Assembly (NCBI RefSeq): GCF_000003815.2
Contig: NW_023365936.1
Coordinates: forward strand, 1-64,000
Source of the DNA: Branchiostoma floridae
Taxonomy: Eukaryota > Chordata > Leptocardii > Amphioxiformes > Branchiostomatidae
Direction of reading: 5' to 3'
Length of the DNA stretch: 64,000 nucleotides
The stretch's first letter is position 1. The number at the start of each line of letters is the position of its first letter. A program made the translations under genes and the position numbers. The notes below the pieces were generated by a model. The model worked only from the letters and a program-made list of their open reading frames with translations, searched no databases and was not told the origin of the DNA. Shown piece after piece: positions 32,956 through 44,735 of this stretch.

Positions 32956-33932
32956 AGTAATTATGGTGTTTATTTTGTAGAGACTGTTACTTTAATAACA
33001 GCTTCGTAGCAGCTTCGTAGGACTTAAAATGTCTGAATCACACTGTAGCTGGTATATAGTAGTCGCATTCATTTTTTTTTACATATCCATATTCGAACTA
33101 TAAACTTGCCTATCAGTAGTTACCTCAGCACCACATCAAAAGCAACTATTATCACATATATGGTGTCAGCAACATACCCTGTTATAGTAACTTGCAGATT
33201 CTAACATAACTTCCACATGATTTAACACAAGAACACAACTCATTACCACTGCTGACGCCGGCCTAAGAGCTGAATCGACACTATTGGATGACGATGCTAT
33301 AACATGGTGAGTGTCGTCGTATTACTCATCATGTTACTCACGGCTAGCATAAACAGGGAAGAGACCAATCAATGTAAACCTACCATTGAACTTATAGTGA
33401 AACGGTAACATAAAACATTTCAAAACACACCTATATTTCAGACCTCGCGATTTTACCTCACTGCAAAGCAGGACCGTTGGCATGTTTGCTTTGATTAAAC
33501 AATTGAGAACAAAACACCTGCATTACAGCCAAACGATAAACACAAAATACACCTTGATTTCACCTTCTTTCATAATTGGTCAGTCCGGTCAATGATAAGA
33601 CTGGACCATCACCCTTTTGGGGTGAATCACAGGGCCAAACTCAATGGGGAAAATTTCATAACAACAACTTTACAACAAATTATTTGTCATGTCTCTGTAT
33701 GGCACGAGCACCAAAATTCGTTTTGTCATTCACTATTTGGTTGATCGAGACAGTCACAAAGGATCTCTGACATTACACATCTTGGCCAGATTTGAAACAT
33801 TTCGGCCCTTGTCAATCATCATTAGAGCTCTAATCTAAAAAAATTCGTCCCAGAATGTCTGACCAGGTCTGACAGTATTTTGCAATCTTGGGAATTCAAC
33901 CCTTTGCTGTCACCATTTTCAAATAGGCTTAA
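32956..33932. other. intergenic; duplicated 3' flank of TRAF copy B
   Basis: 33060-33190 (CAGCACCACATCAAAAGCAA context) repeats 16619-16745 from behind TRAF copy A. No gene is recognised in the rest. Confidence 0.5.
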
Positions 33933-34885
33933 CCCTATTCAGACCGGGGGGGGGGGGGGGGGCTTCTGAGGCCCGCGCTAACTTCGATGTCCTATAACGC
34001 CAGAACGGCTTACGCTAGAGCCACCAAATTTGATGAGTTTTCCTGAAATATTGTTGGCAACAATTTTAGGAAGTTTGACAAATTTTCCATTTTTTCTTGT
34101 TGCCATGGCAACCGTTTGTTGACAGGCAGTTTTGCCAAAAATCACTATTTTTGGTTCTAACACTGTATTTTTCACATTTATTTGCTATATTGCTGCGATT
34201 TTATTACATAAATAAAATCTTATATTATTTAGCATATCTTTCATAATTATATATGCATAAATTATGCTAATTTGATGACGTCATCAGCCCCAAATCCAAG
34301 ATGGCGGACCGAATGGCCAGATCAAGAATAACACGCTAATTATCCCTTAAAATTTGTAACTACCTGGTATTTTTTCATCAAAAACCATCTAAATGAATGA
34401 ATTTAGTCTATTTCCATTGCCCTTTGTGATTATTTGCTGCAAAAAAAGTATCTTTAAAAATTCAAGGTGGTGGATATAATATGGCGGAGCCCAACACGTA
34501 TCTTAGATGTGCATGACGTCATTTTTTGACGTCATATTGACGTCATTGATGTTGCTATTGGCAACGCAAGACGTAACAAACATTATTATTATGTTATCTG
34601 CACTTGTTGTTACACTTTTGTAGCATAACTTGAAGTTTTCTGAGAATACCCTTTTTCCATGGGTTTGGCCAATATAATCAAATTGATGACGTTATAATTA
34701 CGTCATCTTGCGTCAACGTAACGTCAAACGTCACTTATCTGTCAAATATCACGTCGACATTATGTCCTAAAAATTTGGTGGCCTTACGGTACGTCGTTCA
34801 AGAGTTATAGGACTTAGAAGTGGAGGGCCTCAAAAGCCCCCCCCCCCGGTCCAGGGATGACCAAAAAAGCCCGGTCTGAATAGGG
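33933..34885. mobile_element. piggyBac-like MITE (TTAA target duplication)
   Basis: TTAA at 33929-33932 and 34886-34889 flanks inverted termini beginning CCCTATTCAGACCGGG. Subterminal inverted G/C runs follow (17-18 G on the left, 12 C on the right), with GGCTTCTGAGGCC and GGCCTCAAAAGCC. TTAA plus a CCC-starting terminus is the piggyBac signature. The 953-bp interior is non-coding and rich in TGACGTCA-type motifs. Confidence 0.8.
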
Positions 34886-34889
34886 TTAA

Positions 34890-35415
34890 GCCAACAGGGA
34901 TTGGATAGTGAGGAGTACGACGTGCTACTCTCCAATGAGGAATTGGGATGAATTTCGTGACAATTTTTCAACAATTACTTGTCAAGTCGCAATATGGCAT
35001 GAAGGAGATAATTAATCAAATTCCTTTGTAACTCAATTTTCGTTGTTCTGGCTGTTCATAATACATGTAATTTGTGAATTTGGTATGAATGACGGATACT
35101 GTTTATTGTTTATTGTTAAAATGACACCCATTAGTGAATACACTGTCAACCGATAAAACTGATGGCTTTGTGTAGGGGTGGGTACCGGTACAGAAAATTC
35201 AGGTACGGGTCCGGTTCAGCTCCAAAGGATCAGATCCCGGCTCGGAACTGAACCTGGACCTAATTGTTTGTGAAAACTTATGCATATGAATGGATGATAC
35301 AAAACCTACTTGACTAGAAGCGCTTGGTGTCTTGGTATAAATGTAAGTTTGAGTGAGTTGCATCGTTTTGAAGTTGTACACAGAAGGTAACAACGTGGAG
35401 CCTCTGAGAATAAGT
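34890..35415. other. intergenic with a one-ended hAT-like MITE fragment
   Basis: At 35173 the phrase TAGGGGTGGGTACCGGTACA followed by CCGGTTCAG/CCTGGACCT motifs matches the terminus and interior of the hAT-like MITE at 3002. The opposite end is not seen. No gene is recognised. Confidence 0.45.
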
Positions 35416-35760
35416 AAAAGAACTTTATTGCGCAACAATTGTAACAGGTACAATGTATGGCAATCTGTGTATACATGGCAGTTTAACTATGTGCTATTGT
35501 GAGAATCTAACAACCAATCTAATCTAATCTTAATATCTAATGTAACAGCATAAACAATCTAGTTAATGTTATACAAGATGTAATTTAGCATTGACTGACA
35601 TATTATTAAGTGTGTATGTATACTATTAACGTATAACACGATGACCAAGTAAATCTGCAAGATTGCCGAAAAGTTCCGATTTCTAATAAATATATAATAG
35701 ACAACGATGCATGAAGTGTAAGACAGATTCACAACGACATTCGCTACTACAGGAAGCACA
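35416..35760 (-). mobile_element. LINE-tail-like repeat (minus strand)
   Basis: The minus strand reads TACAATTGTTGCGCAATAAAG next to CCATACATTGTACCTGTTAC. The same phrase lies on the plus strand at about 40975-41025. A shared 3' end with an AATAAAG-type terminus suggests two copies of one retroelement tail. The element body is unrecognised. Confidence 0.4.
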
Positions 35761-35773
35761 GATTACAGATTAG

Positions 35774-35995
35774 TTACAGATCTGAAGTGTCCACGATGAT
35801 CTTGAGAAACATTGTGTCGTCTCTGACGTAACCATGGCTGCTGCTGTCCAGCTGACTGAGCGGCACGAAGAGCGGACATCCACTGGCGATGTTCATGTCC
35901 CTGGTGGGCCGCTGGAAGGACGAGCTGGTCGGGTCAGGACGGAACGCGTCGATCACGTGCTCACGGTTGTTGTGATCCAGGAGCATGAAGGTCAC
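35774..35995 (-). CDS. TRAF: TRAF terminal exon, copy D (partial gene, cut by assembly gap)
   Basis: A minus-strand exon with acceptor CAACTCTAG and first codon GTG encodes 73 residues starting VTFMLLDHNNREH and containing TSSSFQRPTRDMNIASGCP. This is the C-terminal half of the TRAF-C/MATH domain, ending in TAA at 35776-35774. It equals exon 7 of copies A and B, with the same phase-0 intron position. The upstream intron (36001-36125) matches the intron after the lone MATH exon at 48267-48512. About 20 nt resembling the end of exon 6 survive near 36125-36150 in degraded form just before the N run. Whether a full gene existed is hidden by the gap. Confidence 0.75.
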   Translation of the reverse strand: MTFMLLDHNNREHVIDAFRPDPTSSSFQRPTRDMNIASGCPLFVPLSQLDSSSHGYVRDDTMFLKIIVDTSDL

Positions 35996-36156
35996 CTAGA
36001 GTTGCAACATGAAAAATGTTAACCCGAAAGGAAAGACACACATCTATTTGTACAAAGGCACTTTATTAAAGGCAAATCTAAAGTCTATGGCATAAGATGA
36101 TGATTGAACATATGCTGCACGGACCAGGCTAGTATCGGCCATCTTACCGGCGATTT

Positions 36157-36256
36157 NNNNNNNNNNNNNNNNNNNNNNNNNNNNNNNNNNNNNNNNNNNN
36201 NNNNNNNNNNNNNNNNNNNNNNNNNNNNNNNNNNNNNNNNNNNNNNNNNNNNNNNN
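36157..36256. other. assembly gap (100 N)
   Basis: Exactly 100 undetermined bases, the usual placeholder for a scaffold gap of unknown size. Order and orientation across it are not proven by this sequence. Confidence 0.99.
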
Positions 36257-37498
36257 GTATGTATGGTGTATGATGGAGTAGATCTATTCATGTGGAATTT
36301 CAGCCAACATTTGCATATACACGTGTACAAGCAATGCAAATTTGATGGTGAGATCTAATGTTAGTCAGAGGACTATAGATTATAATGTATGTTACCCGGT
36401 GCTGCTGACATTAATGCTAGTTCTCTGTACTGTATTTTATACTCTACTGGCTTATATAAAGTTGTTGAAAGCAGGGTCCTTTAAATATTTTTTTTTGCGT
36501 ATAAATAGTGTTTCTTTTTGCTCTTTCTTCGGCTCTTTTTGTCTTCCTTTTTGCTCAATGACATATTTATCTATATGATTTTTTTGCGGGAAACGCTGAC
36601 GCCGACTTATCTTGTTTGACATGTCAGTAAACAAGAGCTGCCGACGTTCCACTTTATATAAGACTGGTTGTATACATTGCTTGGTTTACCCTATCTGATG
36701 ACTATGCCACCCCAGTAATTTGCAAGCCCTGGGCTGCCAACTTAACTTAAAGCTCGCGCTTGGTCCACATGGATTCTCGCAATATTCTCCTGGACCCTTG
36801 AAAAATATCCTCAACATGATCCGTGGTGGTATGATTGTAATCACGTCATTGCTACATGTAAGTGATCATTCAGTATTTCGAGCTGCCCACTTCTGTGAAC
36901 GACATATACATCACTCACGCAATTAATTCAGGGGTTAAGTACATATTAACAGGAAGAATCAGCCTTGACCCCAAGAAAACGACGCGGGTGTCTTTGCGCT
37001 TGGATAACATACATTCAATTTTGATTATCACATATCCCGCTCCTGAACTTGCACAGAAGACTCCGCAACCAATACAGAGGTAATCTGGAGACAAACAATT
37101 GATCATCGTAATTAGATATATACATTGTACCACAGGTTTGATAACTAACTACAATTAAATGTATCAGGTGGGTCAAAATGACAAAGCACATAACAAATAT
37201 GTCATTGATACTCTTATCTTCAAGTAAACTTGTTAAATAGCAAATCAAATTTGTAAAGCCAATTGCTGACAAGCCTATGCCTACTAGGCGTGTCAGAGAT
37301 ACTTTACTTTGTCTTGGCATTGGTCCATTTACTAACGCACTTAACTTGGTAATAAGTGTTGTGGGTAAGCCTTGTGGGAAATGACAGCTAATGACATATC
37401 ATACCACTACAGACTAGACTGGCTGTAACCTTTATCCATTATCTTATCTTATCTACAGCTACCCTATTTGGAGGGGAGCTTCTTCTGCTCTGAAAAGA
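36257..37498. other. duplicated/rearranged sequence, no clear gene
   Basis: 36715-36850 is an inverted copy of 48077-48215 (shared phrase ATCCTCAACATGATCCGTGG). A hydrophobic minus-strand frame of 101 codons (37320-37015, starting MPRQSKVSLTRLVG) could be a membrane-protein exon, but the homologous segments elsewhere do not preserve it. I do not call a gene. Confidence 0.35.
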
Positions 37499-37702
37499 AA
37501 TCGTCAAAATCCACGACAGACAGGATGCATGGTTAGCTTGCCCCTGACACGTTAAAATTCAGCATTGGCCGGAAAAGTTCGTTCGCGAGGGGACTGTGTG
37601 ACATGCTCGTGGGAGAAAGTGCGCCTGGCCCCGAGGGCTGATCTCGCCCTATTGACTTGCGCGCGTACCGACACATCAATGGCGACTGTCCGCCACACTA
37701 AA

Positions 37703-37957
37703 GGTGGTATCTCACTGCACTTGGGGCACCGTTGCGGCACCGCGGGGTTCGAAAGATTACTTAACGAATTTCAGAGATTTAAAAAAAAACGAATTTTCTT
37801 ACGTTTTGTGTATTTTGTTGCCTTCGAAGTCATACTTTTACGTATTATGTGATATCTAAAGTATAAAAGATCGGCGAAAATAACGAAACAGTGCCGCGGT
37901 AAATGAACCCCACAGTGCCGCACCGGTACCCCAAGTGATACCCCAAGAGATACCACC
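37703..37957. mobile_element. 255-bp MITE with GGTGGTATCTCACTGCAC termini
   Basis: Inverted termini GGTGGTATCTC.. (37703) and ..GAGATACCACC (37957) are flanked by TAAA on both sides. GCACCG/GCGGCACCG heptamers lie just inside both ends, as in the large element in TRAF-A intron 1. Non-coding. A second copy is at 49004-49263 as part of the block duplication. Confidence 0.65.
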
Positions 37958-37980
37958 TAAACAGAACAGCCCATACTAGC

Positions 37981-38077
37981 TACTCTCCAAGCAGGGGTTG
38001 GTGGGAAAGATTGTGACTTTTTCCTCATATTTTCCGTGGACAGAAAAAGGGAGATATCCTACCCACCTTACAGAGTA
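37981..38077. mobile_element. TA-flanked MITE, TACTCTCCAAGCAG family
   Basis: The left terminus TACTCTCCAAGCAGGGGTTG and the inverted right terminus CCCACCTTACAGAGTA enclose 97 bp with a TTTTTCCTCATATTTTCC centre shared with the 17806 element. Duplicated at 49276-49372. Confidence 0.6.
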
Positions 38078-38793
38078 GTGCCATCGTCGACGTGACTGTG
38101 AGCAGGCATGGAGCCTCTTGGTTAGAAACACCTCGGTTATTACTTAATGATGACTTTGATCACACCAAGCTCAAGACATAATATCCTTGATCGCACTAAG
38201 CACATCAGAGTTGATTTGTAGCAAGCAAGTCAATCACCTTTCACAGTAGGCTCGACAAGGAACAGGGACTGATTTTACAGGAGGCACTCGTATTGAAGTA
38301 CCCTATCATTGATAGAATAGCAAGATAATCTTACCGAAAATTCCTGCTAATATCTATAGGAGATCCGTCCGATGTCCACCTCGCGTCCCAGGTTGTAGGA
38401 ACCGACTGGTCCCGTCCGACGAGAGGCAGAGAGAATGGGAACTAAACCGCGGCAGCGCACGCTTTCTCGGGTGTCCTTGGGTACACACCACCGTTCACTA
38501 GTGAATGCCCCGGGGTCATGTTATAGGCGGAGCGTATGTCATGTGACACAAGGTTAACAGCCACCAGTTGTCGACGTTAAACCTGTAGTTGAGGGGAGCC
38601 GACCACCGCTTCCGAAGGATTAGCTACATATCTGTGACATAAAGCCATCGTTAACCGTTTAGAAAGGACTTAAGGGTGTGAAAGTGTGCCTGTGTCTTCG
38701 TGTAACCAAACATCAAGAGGTACAAAGGTGTGCCTCGCGACGTGGATCAGTGGAATTGTACTGTGCAGTGAAGCTACAAATACTTAGCACAAA

Positions 38794-38862
38794 ATGGCTC
38801 CCCCAGGACTGTACACGTACGTACGCGGGAAGTACTGCTTGGCTCTCACAACCTGCGACTGA
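38794..38862 (+). CDS. conserved 22-aa small ORF in duplicated first-exon-like segment
   Basis: ATG-to-TGA frame beginning MAPPG and ending LALTTCD. The duplicate at 43093-43158 keeps the start, stop and reading frame (MATPG..LALTTCD) despite a 3-nt length difference and several substitutions. It lies about 240 bp after a conserved promoter-like core (GGCGGAGC.TATGTCATGTGAC) and about 55 bp before a GTGAGTGAT splice donor. It could be a micropeptide, an upstream ORF, or chance conservation. Confidence 0.25.
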   Translation: MAPPGLYTYVRGKYCLALTTCD

Positions 38863-39671
38863 GTGGGTCGGTTCGAAATCCAAGCCAGCAGGCTGTCTTT
38901 TCTGTCACTCAGCCAAGTGAGTGATAATAAAGGTATGATTTACTGAACCATATAAGAGCGTGTTATGGTATTTGTTAGCACTTCTGTATGGACATTTAAG
39001 CACGACTTTCTCCACGTTACTACTGATGTGTCGCTGAATAATCCAGGTGGACTAGGCTACCCTAATGGTTTCGGGTCTTCCTACTTTCTACTTTCTATAT
39101 TTGTTGGACTGATTAACCGCAAAAGCATCAGCATTGGGTAGAGAAATATTCAGGGGGTAAAATAGTTTCTTTAGTCTATGGTTTATTCCATACATCACAG
39201 TAAAAGTGGCTGTCAGCTTTGCGTGACTTCACCTTTTGCAGTCAAAATGGCGTCAAATCATAACCTACAACCACCAGCGGAAAATAATGTGTAAAATGTT
39301 GCAATCTGGCTCCGTGAAATACGTTGCCAAATGATTTACAAGTTATGGTGTATTGCCACAAGGATATTGCTACTTATCAAACAATACAAACTGCTACTGA
39401 TTTCAATATCGAAAGCATTTCTACGTGTTGGTAAAGCATTTCTATGTGTTGGAAGTCCGCAAAGCAAATCGGGAAACGACACATGGTATGAACACCATTT
39501 TAAACGCTACTCACAACATGAAGCTATTATACTTCGGCACTCGTGTCGATTGCGTGCAGTTCTTGTGTCTGTAACCAAGGAGCTTTATCCTTGGTGTAAC
39601 TGTTAACGCTAAGGGATCTTTAAACACACCCTGATAAATTATAATTTGATTACAGTTTATTGCCCTGGTAA

Positions 39672-39841
39672 GGCTAAGATCACATTTCATCGGGGCCCGG
39701 GCGGGATGTTAAAAGAAACCAAAAATCAAAATGTATACTTACGAGTGTTGACATTTTGTGTATTCTGATGTCTTTTATATCATCATTTTCCATCCAAAAA
39801 GCTGCCCGGCCGGGCCCCTTTGTGGAAATGTGACCTGAGCC
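39672..39841. mobile_element. 170-bp Harbinger-like MITE (TAA target duplication)
   Basis: The termini GGCTAAGATCACATTTC and (inverted) GGCTCAGGTCACATTTC each lead into GGGGCCCGG motifs. TAA lies immediately outside both ends (39669-39671, 39842-39844). The 3-bp TAA duplication points to the PIF/Harbinger group. Non-coding. Confidence 0.7.
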
Positions 39842-40721
39842 TAAAGGAATCATGCTGTCAGTCAATTCAAGAAATTATGCAGCATGCAAGGAGTTGCTTG
39901 TAGCCTACCATATAAAGTGTAATTTTAAGAAAATTACTAACCGTCTGAGACCAAAGTTTCCTTAGACTCTAGACGTCCTTCCAACGTTTATGTTGCTTTT
40001 TGCTTGATGTCCGAATACTCTTATCTGTTGGTTCAGTGTCGGGAAAAGCCCACAACCACTTGAGATACGTGTTGTTGACTGCCAAGTTGAATAAATCCGT
40101 GACCGACATTCCCCGTATGACACCTCGTGTTATCACATATCTTTGAAACAAAATGTTTTCAATCAGTCCGTGGGTGGTGGGTAGCGTTACTGATGCTGCT
40201 AATGCTCACTGGCTTAGAGCCAGCGAAAAGCGAGATAGGGCAGACCGGGAAAAACTTGGTTGAACGTTCAAACCTGTCATACCCACCTGGTAATTATGGT
40301 GGTCTCACTCTTAAAGTGAACAAAGGGAGAAGAGCACATCGCGACTGACAATTACTAAAATGGGCTGGGATAATCACAGGTCATTTCTTTTGTATATATG
40401 TACCTATACTTAAGCTATCTAACTCAATGTATTTAGCCCATGTTGGGCAGGAGTATGCAATAAAGATCATTGTCATTGTATTATTGAATAACGCGGAATA
40501 ACGAGTTGAAGTGTATTTACAGATTTTGTATGCACGCCAGGAAATTGTTAGGAAATTGTTGGATGCTGAAGAAACCTAAACACTCTGAGTGATAGAAAAG
40601 CCCTATTTTTTAGTATTTCCTGAAGCCAACATACCCGACTACCTTGCCCGCCGAGCTGACAACGACAGGGCGGTAACTTGAGTTCGCGATACCTAGCCTG
40701 ACTTTAATCGCCCACGCTTCT

Positions 40722-40767
40722 AGCAAGGAGGTTTAAAAATAAAATCCTTTTTTTAAACCTCCTTGCT
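40722..40767. repeat. 17-bp perfect inverted repeat (hairpin)
   Basis: AGCAAGGAGGTTTAAAA and its exact complement TTTTAAACCTCCTTGCT are separated by 12 bp. CTTCTAGC lies on both outer sides (40717 and 40764), consistent with a tiny foldback insertion and its target copy. Confidence 0.6.
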
Positions 40768-40904
40768 TCTAGCTATTCTCCAATTAGAGCTGTTTCGGTC
40801 AAGGGGAAAGTAGGGGCCGGGATTTCTTATAGTTGCCTTCCGATGCCTGATAAGATTTATAACATGTTTTTCCCATCAAGCAATATTTGCCCAACGTCCA
40901 GACA

Positions 40905-41040
40905 AGTGAAAAGATTGTTTATACTGTTATATTATATTACATTAGTTGTTAGTTATTTGTATTAGTATATAGTTGTTCACATTGCCATACATTGTAACTG
41001 TTACAATTGTTGCGCAATAAAGTTATTCTATACCTATATT
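40905..41040 (+). mobile_element. LINE-tail-like repeat (plus strand)
   Basis: TACAATTGTTGCGCAATAAAG with the preceding CCATACATTGTAACTGTTAC equals the minus-strand tail at 35416. It marks the 3' end of a retroelement whose body is not seen. A different LINE tail (GCAATAAAGATCATTGTCAT) lies at about 40455-40480. Confidence 0.4.
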
Positions 41041-42399
41041 ACCGAACAGACACTGCAAGCTAGTCGGGCGGAGTGAGACAAGCCTCCGGGAACACTTCTC
41101 GCCATGCTACCTTCCGCCTGGGAGATTCATGATCAACTACGGGATGTGTGGTGGTAGTGTCGTGGAAAGGTGCACCGGCTTGACCTAAAATCATGCCAGA
41201 AAGTTGTCCAGTTTTTATACCGCAGTATTAAATCAGTCGAGGATAAGGGCAATTTCTCCTGGCGGAGAATTGTGCTGCGAGCCAGAGTACATCGGCAAGC
41301 CGGGCAAGCCGGAATAGCGCGCCCGCCCGCTGGATGAGTATCGCATTTTGTCAGGATTGGCGCTGCATTTGTTGTGTTAATGGCAATCTAAGTTTGGCCA
41401 CCAGGAAATTATTTGGGTGGAACATGGACTAGGATTGCAAATTGGGTGGCGTTTTAGTGTATCGATCGGGCTCTGCCAAAAGCACGCGTCGTGGTAACAA
41501 AAGGTGAACAAGCACCGGTGCCCGGCCCAGCTCCCCCGGTTTTCGCCGAGCCCGCGCACCGTTTCGCCCCGAGTCCGGCTGTGTGCAAAGCTGGGGAGTC
41601 TGAAAAAACCGTGAGGTGTTGACACGTTCACAAACTACCTAGTACAAGGCATTAGGTGGAGTCTTATTCAGTGTATATACCATTGTGTGTGGTTTGCATA
41701 GCAAACGCTATATTTATCCAGCGGGTGCGCGCGTGGCGCGCGCTAGCTGTTCCCGCGACAGGAAGTGTTATAATCTCGGGCTCGATAACTTGTGAACTTG
41801 TACTTATCCTCAGCAAATTTCTACTCAGTATGAATACCAGGAATATTACTGACGACAGTACCGCGATCTCTTTCGAATCCACCGCTCAAGTTATCACGAA
41901 ACTAAAACTTCAAAATCAGAAATCGACTTCCTAATGAAGTAGAGAGGTACTACTGATTGTGTAGGCTGTAGCGTAGGGTGGAACTAAACCAGTAGCCCGC
42001 GGTCTCGCACCACAACGCTCTGCGGGAGAAACTGTCCTTGGCCCCGCCGATATAATCTTGCACTCTACGGTACTGCTTAAAGTACTTTTGTTAAGTTTTA
42101 GCGGCTCGTAAGGACGCGGTGAGGGAAAGTTTGCGAGTGGTCGCACTACAAAATGTCTGTTTACATTGCAGAGAAAGGTAGGATAGCCTTTGATATGCCG
42201 ACTTCTTTCTTCGCAGATTCTCTGATTTGACTCACTTTTTCATGACACAAGTCGATCAAAGCCAAGGGACCCGATCACCGCCCAATGTTATTGTCAGGAC
42301 CCGATCCCACGATACTCGGGGTTTTGCCCATCGGGGTTTTGCGTGCTGCCGTCTCTCCATAATTTCTCAACAGCCTTCCGGGGACACCTCGGGCCCCCT
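41041..42399. other. GC-rich intergenic segment, no gene recognised
   Basis: 41270-41600 is notably GC- and CpG-rich (GCGCGCCCGCCCGC and CCGCGCACCGTTTCGCC). It could be a promoter island, but no flanking exon is identifiable. Open frames of about 70-90 codons at 41377-42146 on both strands lack features. Confidence 0.35.
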
Positions 42400-43092
42400 C
42401 GCAGGCTGCGTCGTGCCAACAGACATGGAGCTTCTTCATAGGAAATAATACCTCAATTACTTGATGATAATTCCGATCACACTAAAGTATGCCAGACCTT
42501 ATTTGTAGCAAGTGGTACAATACGTGCCTTTTAACAACCACCCTTCGCGGTCAATCAACACATAGGACTGACCTTAAAGGAAGCACTCCAATCATTGATT
42601 GAGCGGCAAAACAATCTTACCGAAAATTCCGGCGAAAATCTGTATGAGCACGTGCACCTCGCTTCCCACACTTGTAGGAACTGACAGAGACAGTAGTCAC
42701 CGTGGAGGTGTGGCGTGTATCAGCAATCAGGTATCCGCCGTAAATGATTGCTGATACCAAGGATATAACGTCCTTGCTGATACTGAATGGCCCGGGGTCA
42801 TTCTTTTTTGGGCGGAGCTTACATGTACATGTCATGTGACACCAGCTTCAGACAAACAATTGCCAATTGTAGATACCTGTAGTTGTGGGTCGTCGACCAC
42901 CTTTATCGAAGGATTAGCGATTTTTGTGTGACTTAAAGTCGTTGATAGTCGTTTAGAAAGGACTTAGGAGTTTGTAAGTATGCCTGTGACTCCGTGTAAC
43001 CGAACATCATGAAGTACAAAGGTGTACTTCGCGACGTGGAGCAGTAGACCTGTTGTACTGTAGAATGAAGCTACAAAATGTCTAGCACAAAA

Positions 43093-43158
43093 ATGGCTAC
43101 CCCAGGGACTGTGTGCGTACGCGGGGAGTACCGTTTGGCTCTCACAACCTGTGACTGA
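43093..43158 (+). CDS. conserved 21-aa small ORF, second copy
   Basis: Counterpart of 38794-38862: ATG, VRGEYRLALTTCD C-terminus and TGA retained. A clean splice donor CAG|GTGAGTGAT lies at 43206-43217. Same interpretation and doubts as the first copy. Confidence 0.25.
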   Translation: MATPGTVCVRGEYRLALTTCD

Positions 43159-44735
43159 GTGGGTCGGTTTGAAATCCAAGCCAGCAGTCTTTTCAGTCAC
43201 TCAGGCAGGTGAGTGATAATAAAGGTATGATTTTACTGAACCATATAAGGGCGTGTTGTGATATTTGTTGGCACTTTTGTAGGAACAATGTAAGACCACT
43301 TTCTCCTCGTTGCTATTGATCTGTCACTGACGAATCCAGGTGGACAAGGCTACCCTTATGGCTTCTGGTCTTGTCGGACTTTCTACTTTCTAATCTCACC
43401 CGTTTGTTGGAGTGACTTACCACAAAAGCATCAACAGTAGTGTATAGAGTAATTTAGAGGGAATAGAACATTTATTTTTCTGTATACGCTGTATTCCATA
43501 AATCGTCAATTGTTAAAATGGCTTTGCGTGACCTCAATACAGTCAAAACGGCATCAAATCATAACCTACAACCACTAGTCAATGTCATTGTCTATCAAAA
43601 CAGACTTAATGTGAACGTCGTGGGAAAGGCGTTGACAAATAATCCACTAGTTGTGGTGGAATGAAATACGGACATTGGTACTCACCAAAGTGTTTATGAA
43701 ATATTCTAAACAATAAAATTGATAAAATGTGTTTGTATGCGTTGGTAAACGGAAGTCCACAAAACAAAGGGCAATGGGGCATGGTATGGCATGATTATCT
43801 TTTCTAGGCTACTAGTATTTAATGAAATTATGTAACGCTTAAATCCTCGGTATGCCACAAGTTCTCGCGTAACTAATAAAGTTAATGCTAAGGAAATCTT
43901 TAAACCTACCCTTGTAAATTGAGATTTATTGCTCAGGTGAAGTATCACACAGTCCGGTTTTTAAAAAAAATGCTGTGAAAGTATACGATCATAATGACAA
44001 TTGCAATAATGCAGGGTATGGGGTGAGAATACATATACATTGCAAGATGCCCTAGTATGTTAGTTTCAGTTTGGGGCATGTAAACAATTGCATGCTCATT
44101 TTTACCGTTACCCAGCCATTCAGGAGGCAAACTATTGGGTTTGGTAAATTTTCTGTTTGGAAATGATCCTGTGTGAGGATGAGACGCTAATTCCTCCTCA
44201 CTCCACCCTTTCCTTTCCCGGCAACATATAGATGCCCAGGCCCACACAAGTTCATCAAGTACGTACAAAGATTTTCGTGACTTCATCACCCTAAGGTATA
44301 ACTTGTCCTTTGTGGGAAGTTTAAAGTGGGGCTAGAGTTTCCCGCCTCTAGAACTACGTACATGTACTCTGGGACATAATGGTCGCCCCTTTTGAATACA
44401 GGAAAAGAAGCTTGCAACCAGCTTACTACAAAAAATAGAAAAATCTATTTTAAAAATCTAATGCCAGAAACACGATAAACTACAATACAGGAAAATACAA
44501 CCATGCCTTGTTGCAGTCTCTTTCAGCCTAGGGAACATGAAACGTGGCTCTGTTGGCCAAGTCCTAAAACCTGTGCGCCGGCAGTTCAGGAATAACGTGT
44601 TTTTGATTGACTCAAGTGACAATCCCGGGCCAGCGTTGTGTGTACCAAACAAGACATTTCGTACCACGGACATACGCAGACAGGACACACCTATAACTGG
44701 AGCAGGGCAATTAAACCTAGCCCAGGAGAGGCAGA

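Larger units (their letters stand above)
37499..40500 (+). repeat. segmental duplication block, copy 1
   Basis: Sub-blocks match two other places. 37510-38080 matches 48811-49375. 38095-38960 matches 42405-43250 and, in part, 49385-49990. 39000-39650 matches 43260-43930. The terminal module at 40190-40400 (AGCCAGCGAAAAGC and ACCTGGTAATTATGGTGG) matches 45240-45470 and 50580-50800. All copies are in the same orientation. No multi-exon gene was recognised, although the middle sub-block looks like a first exon with promoter. Confidence 0.75.
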
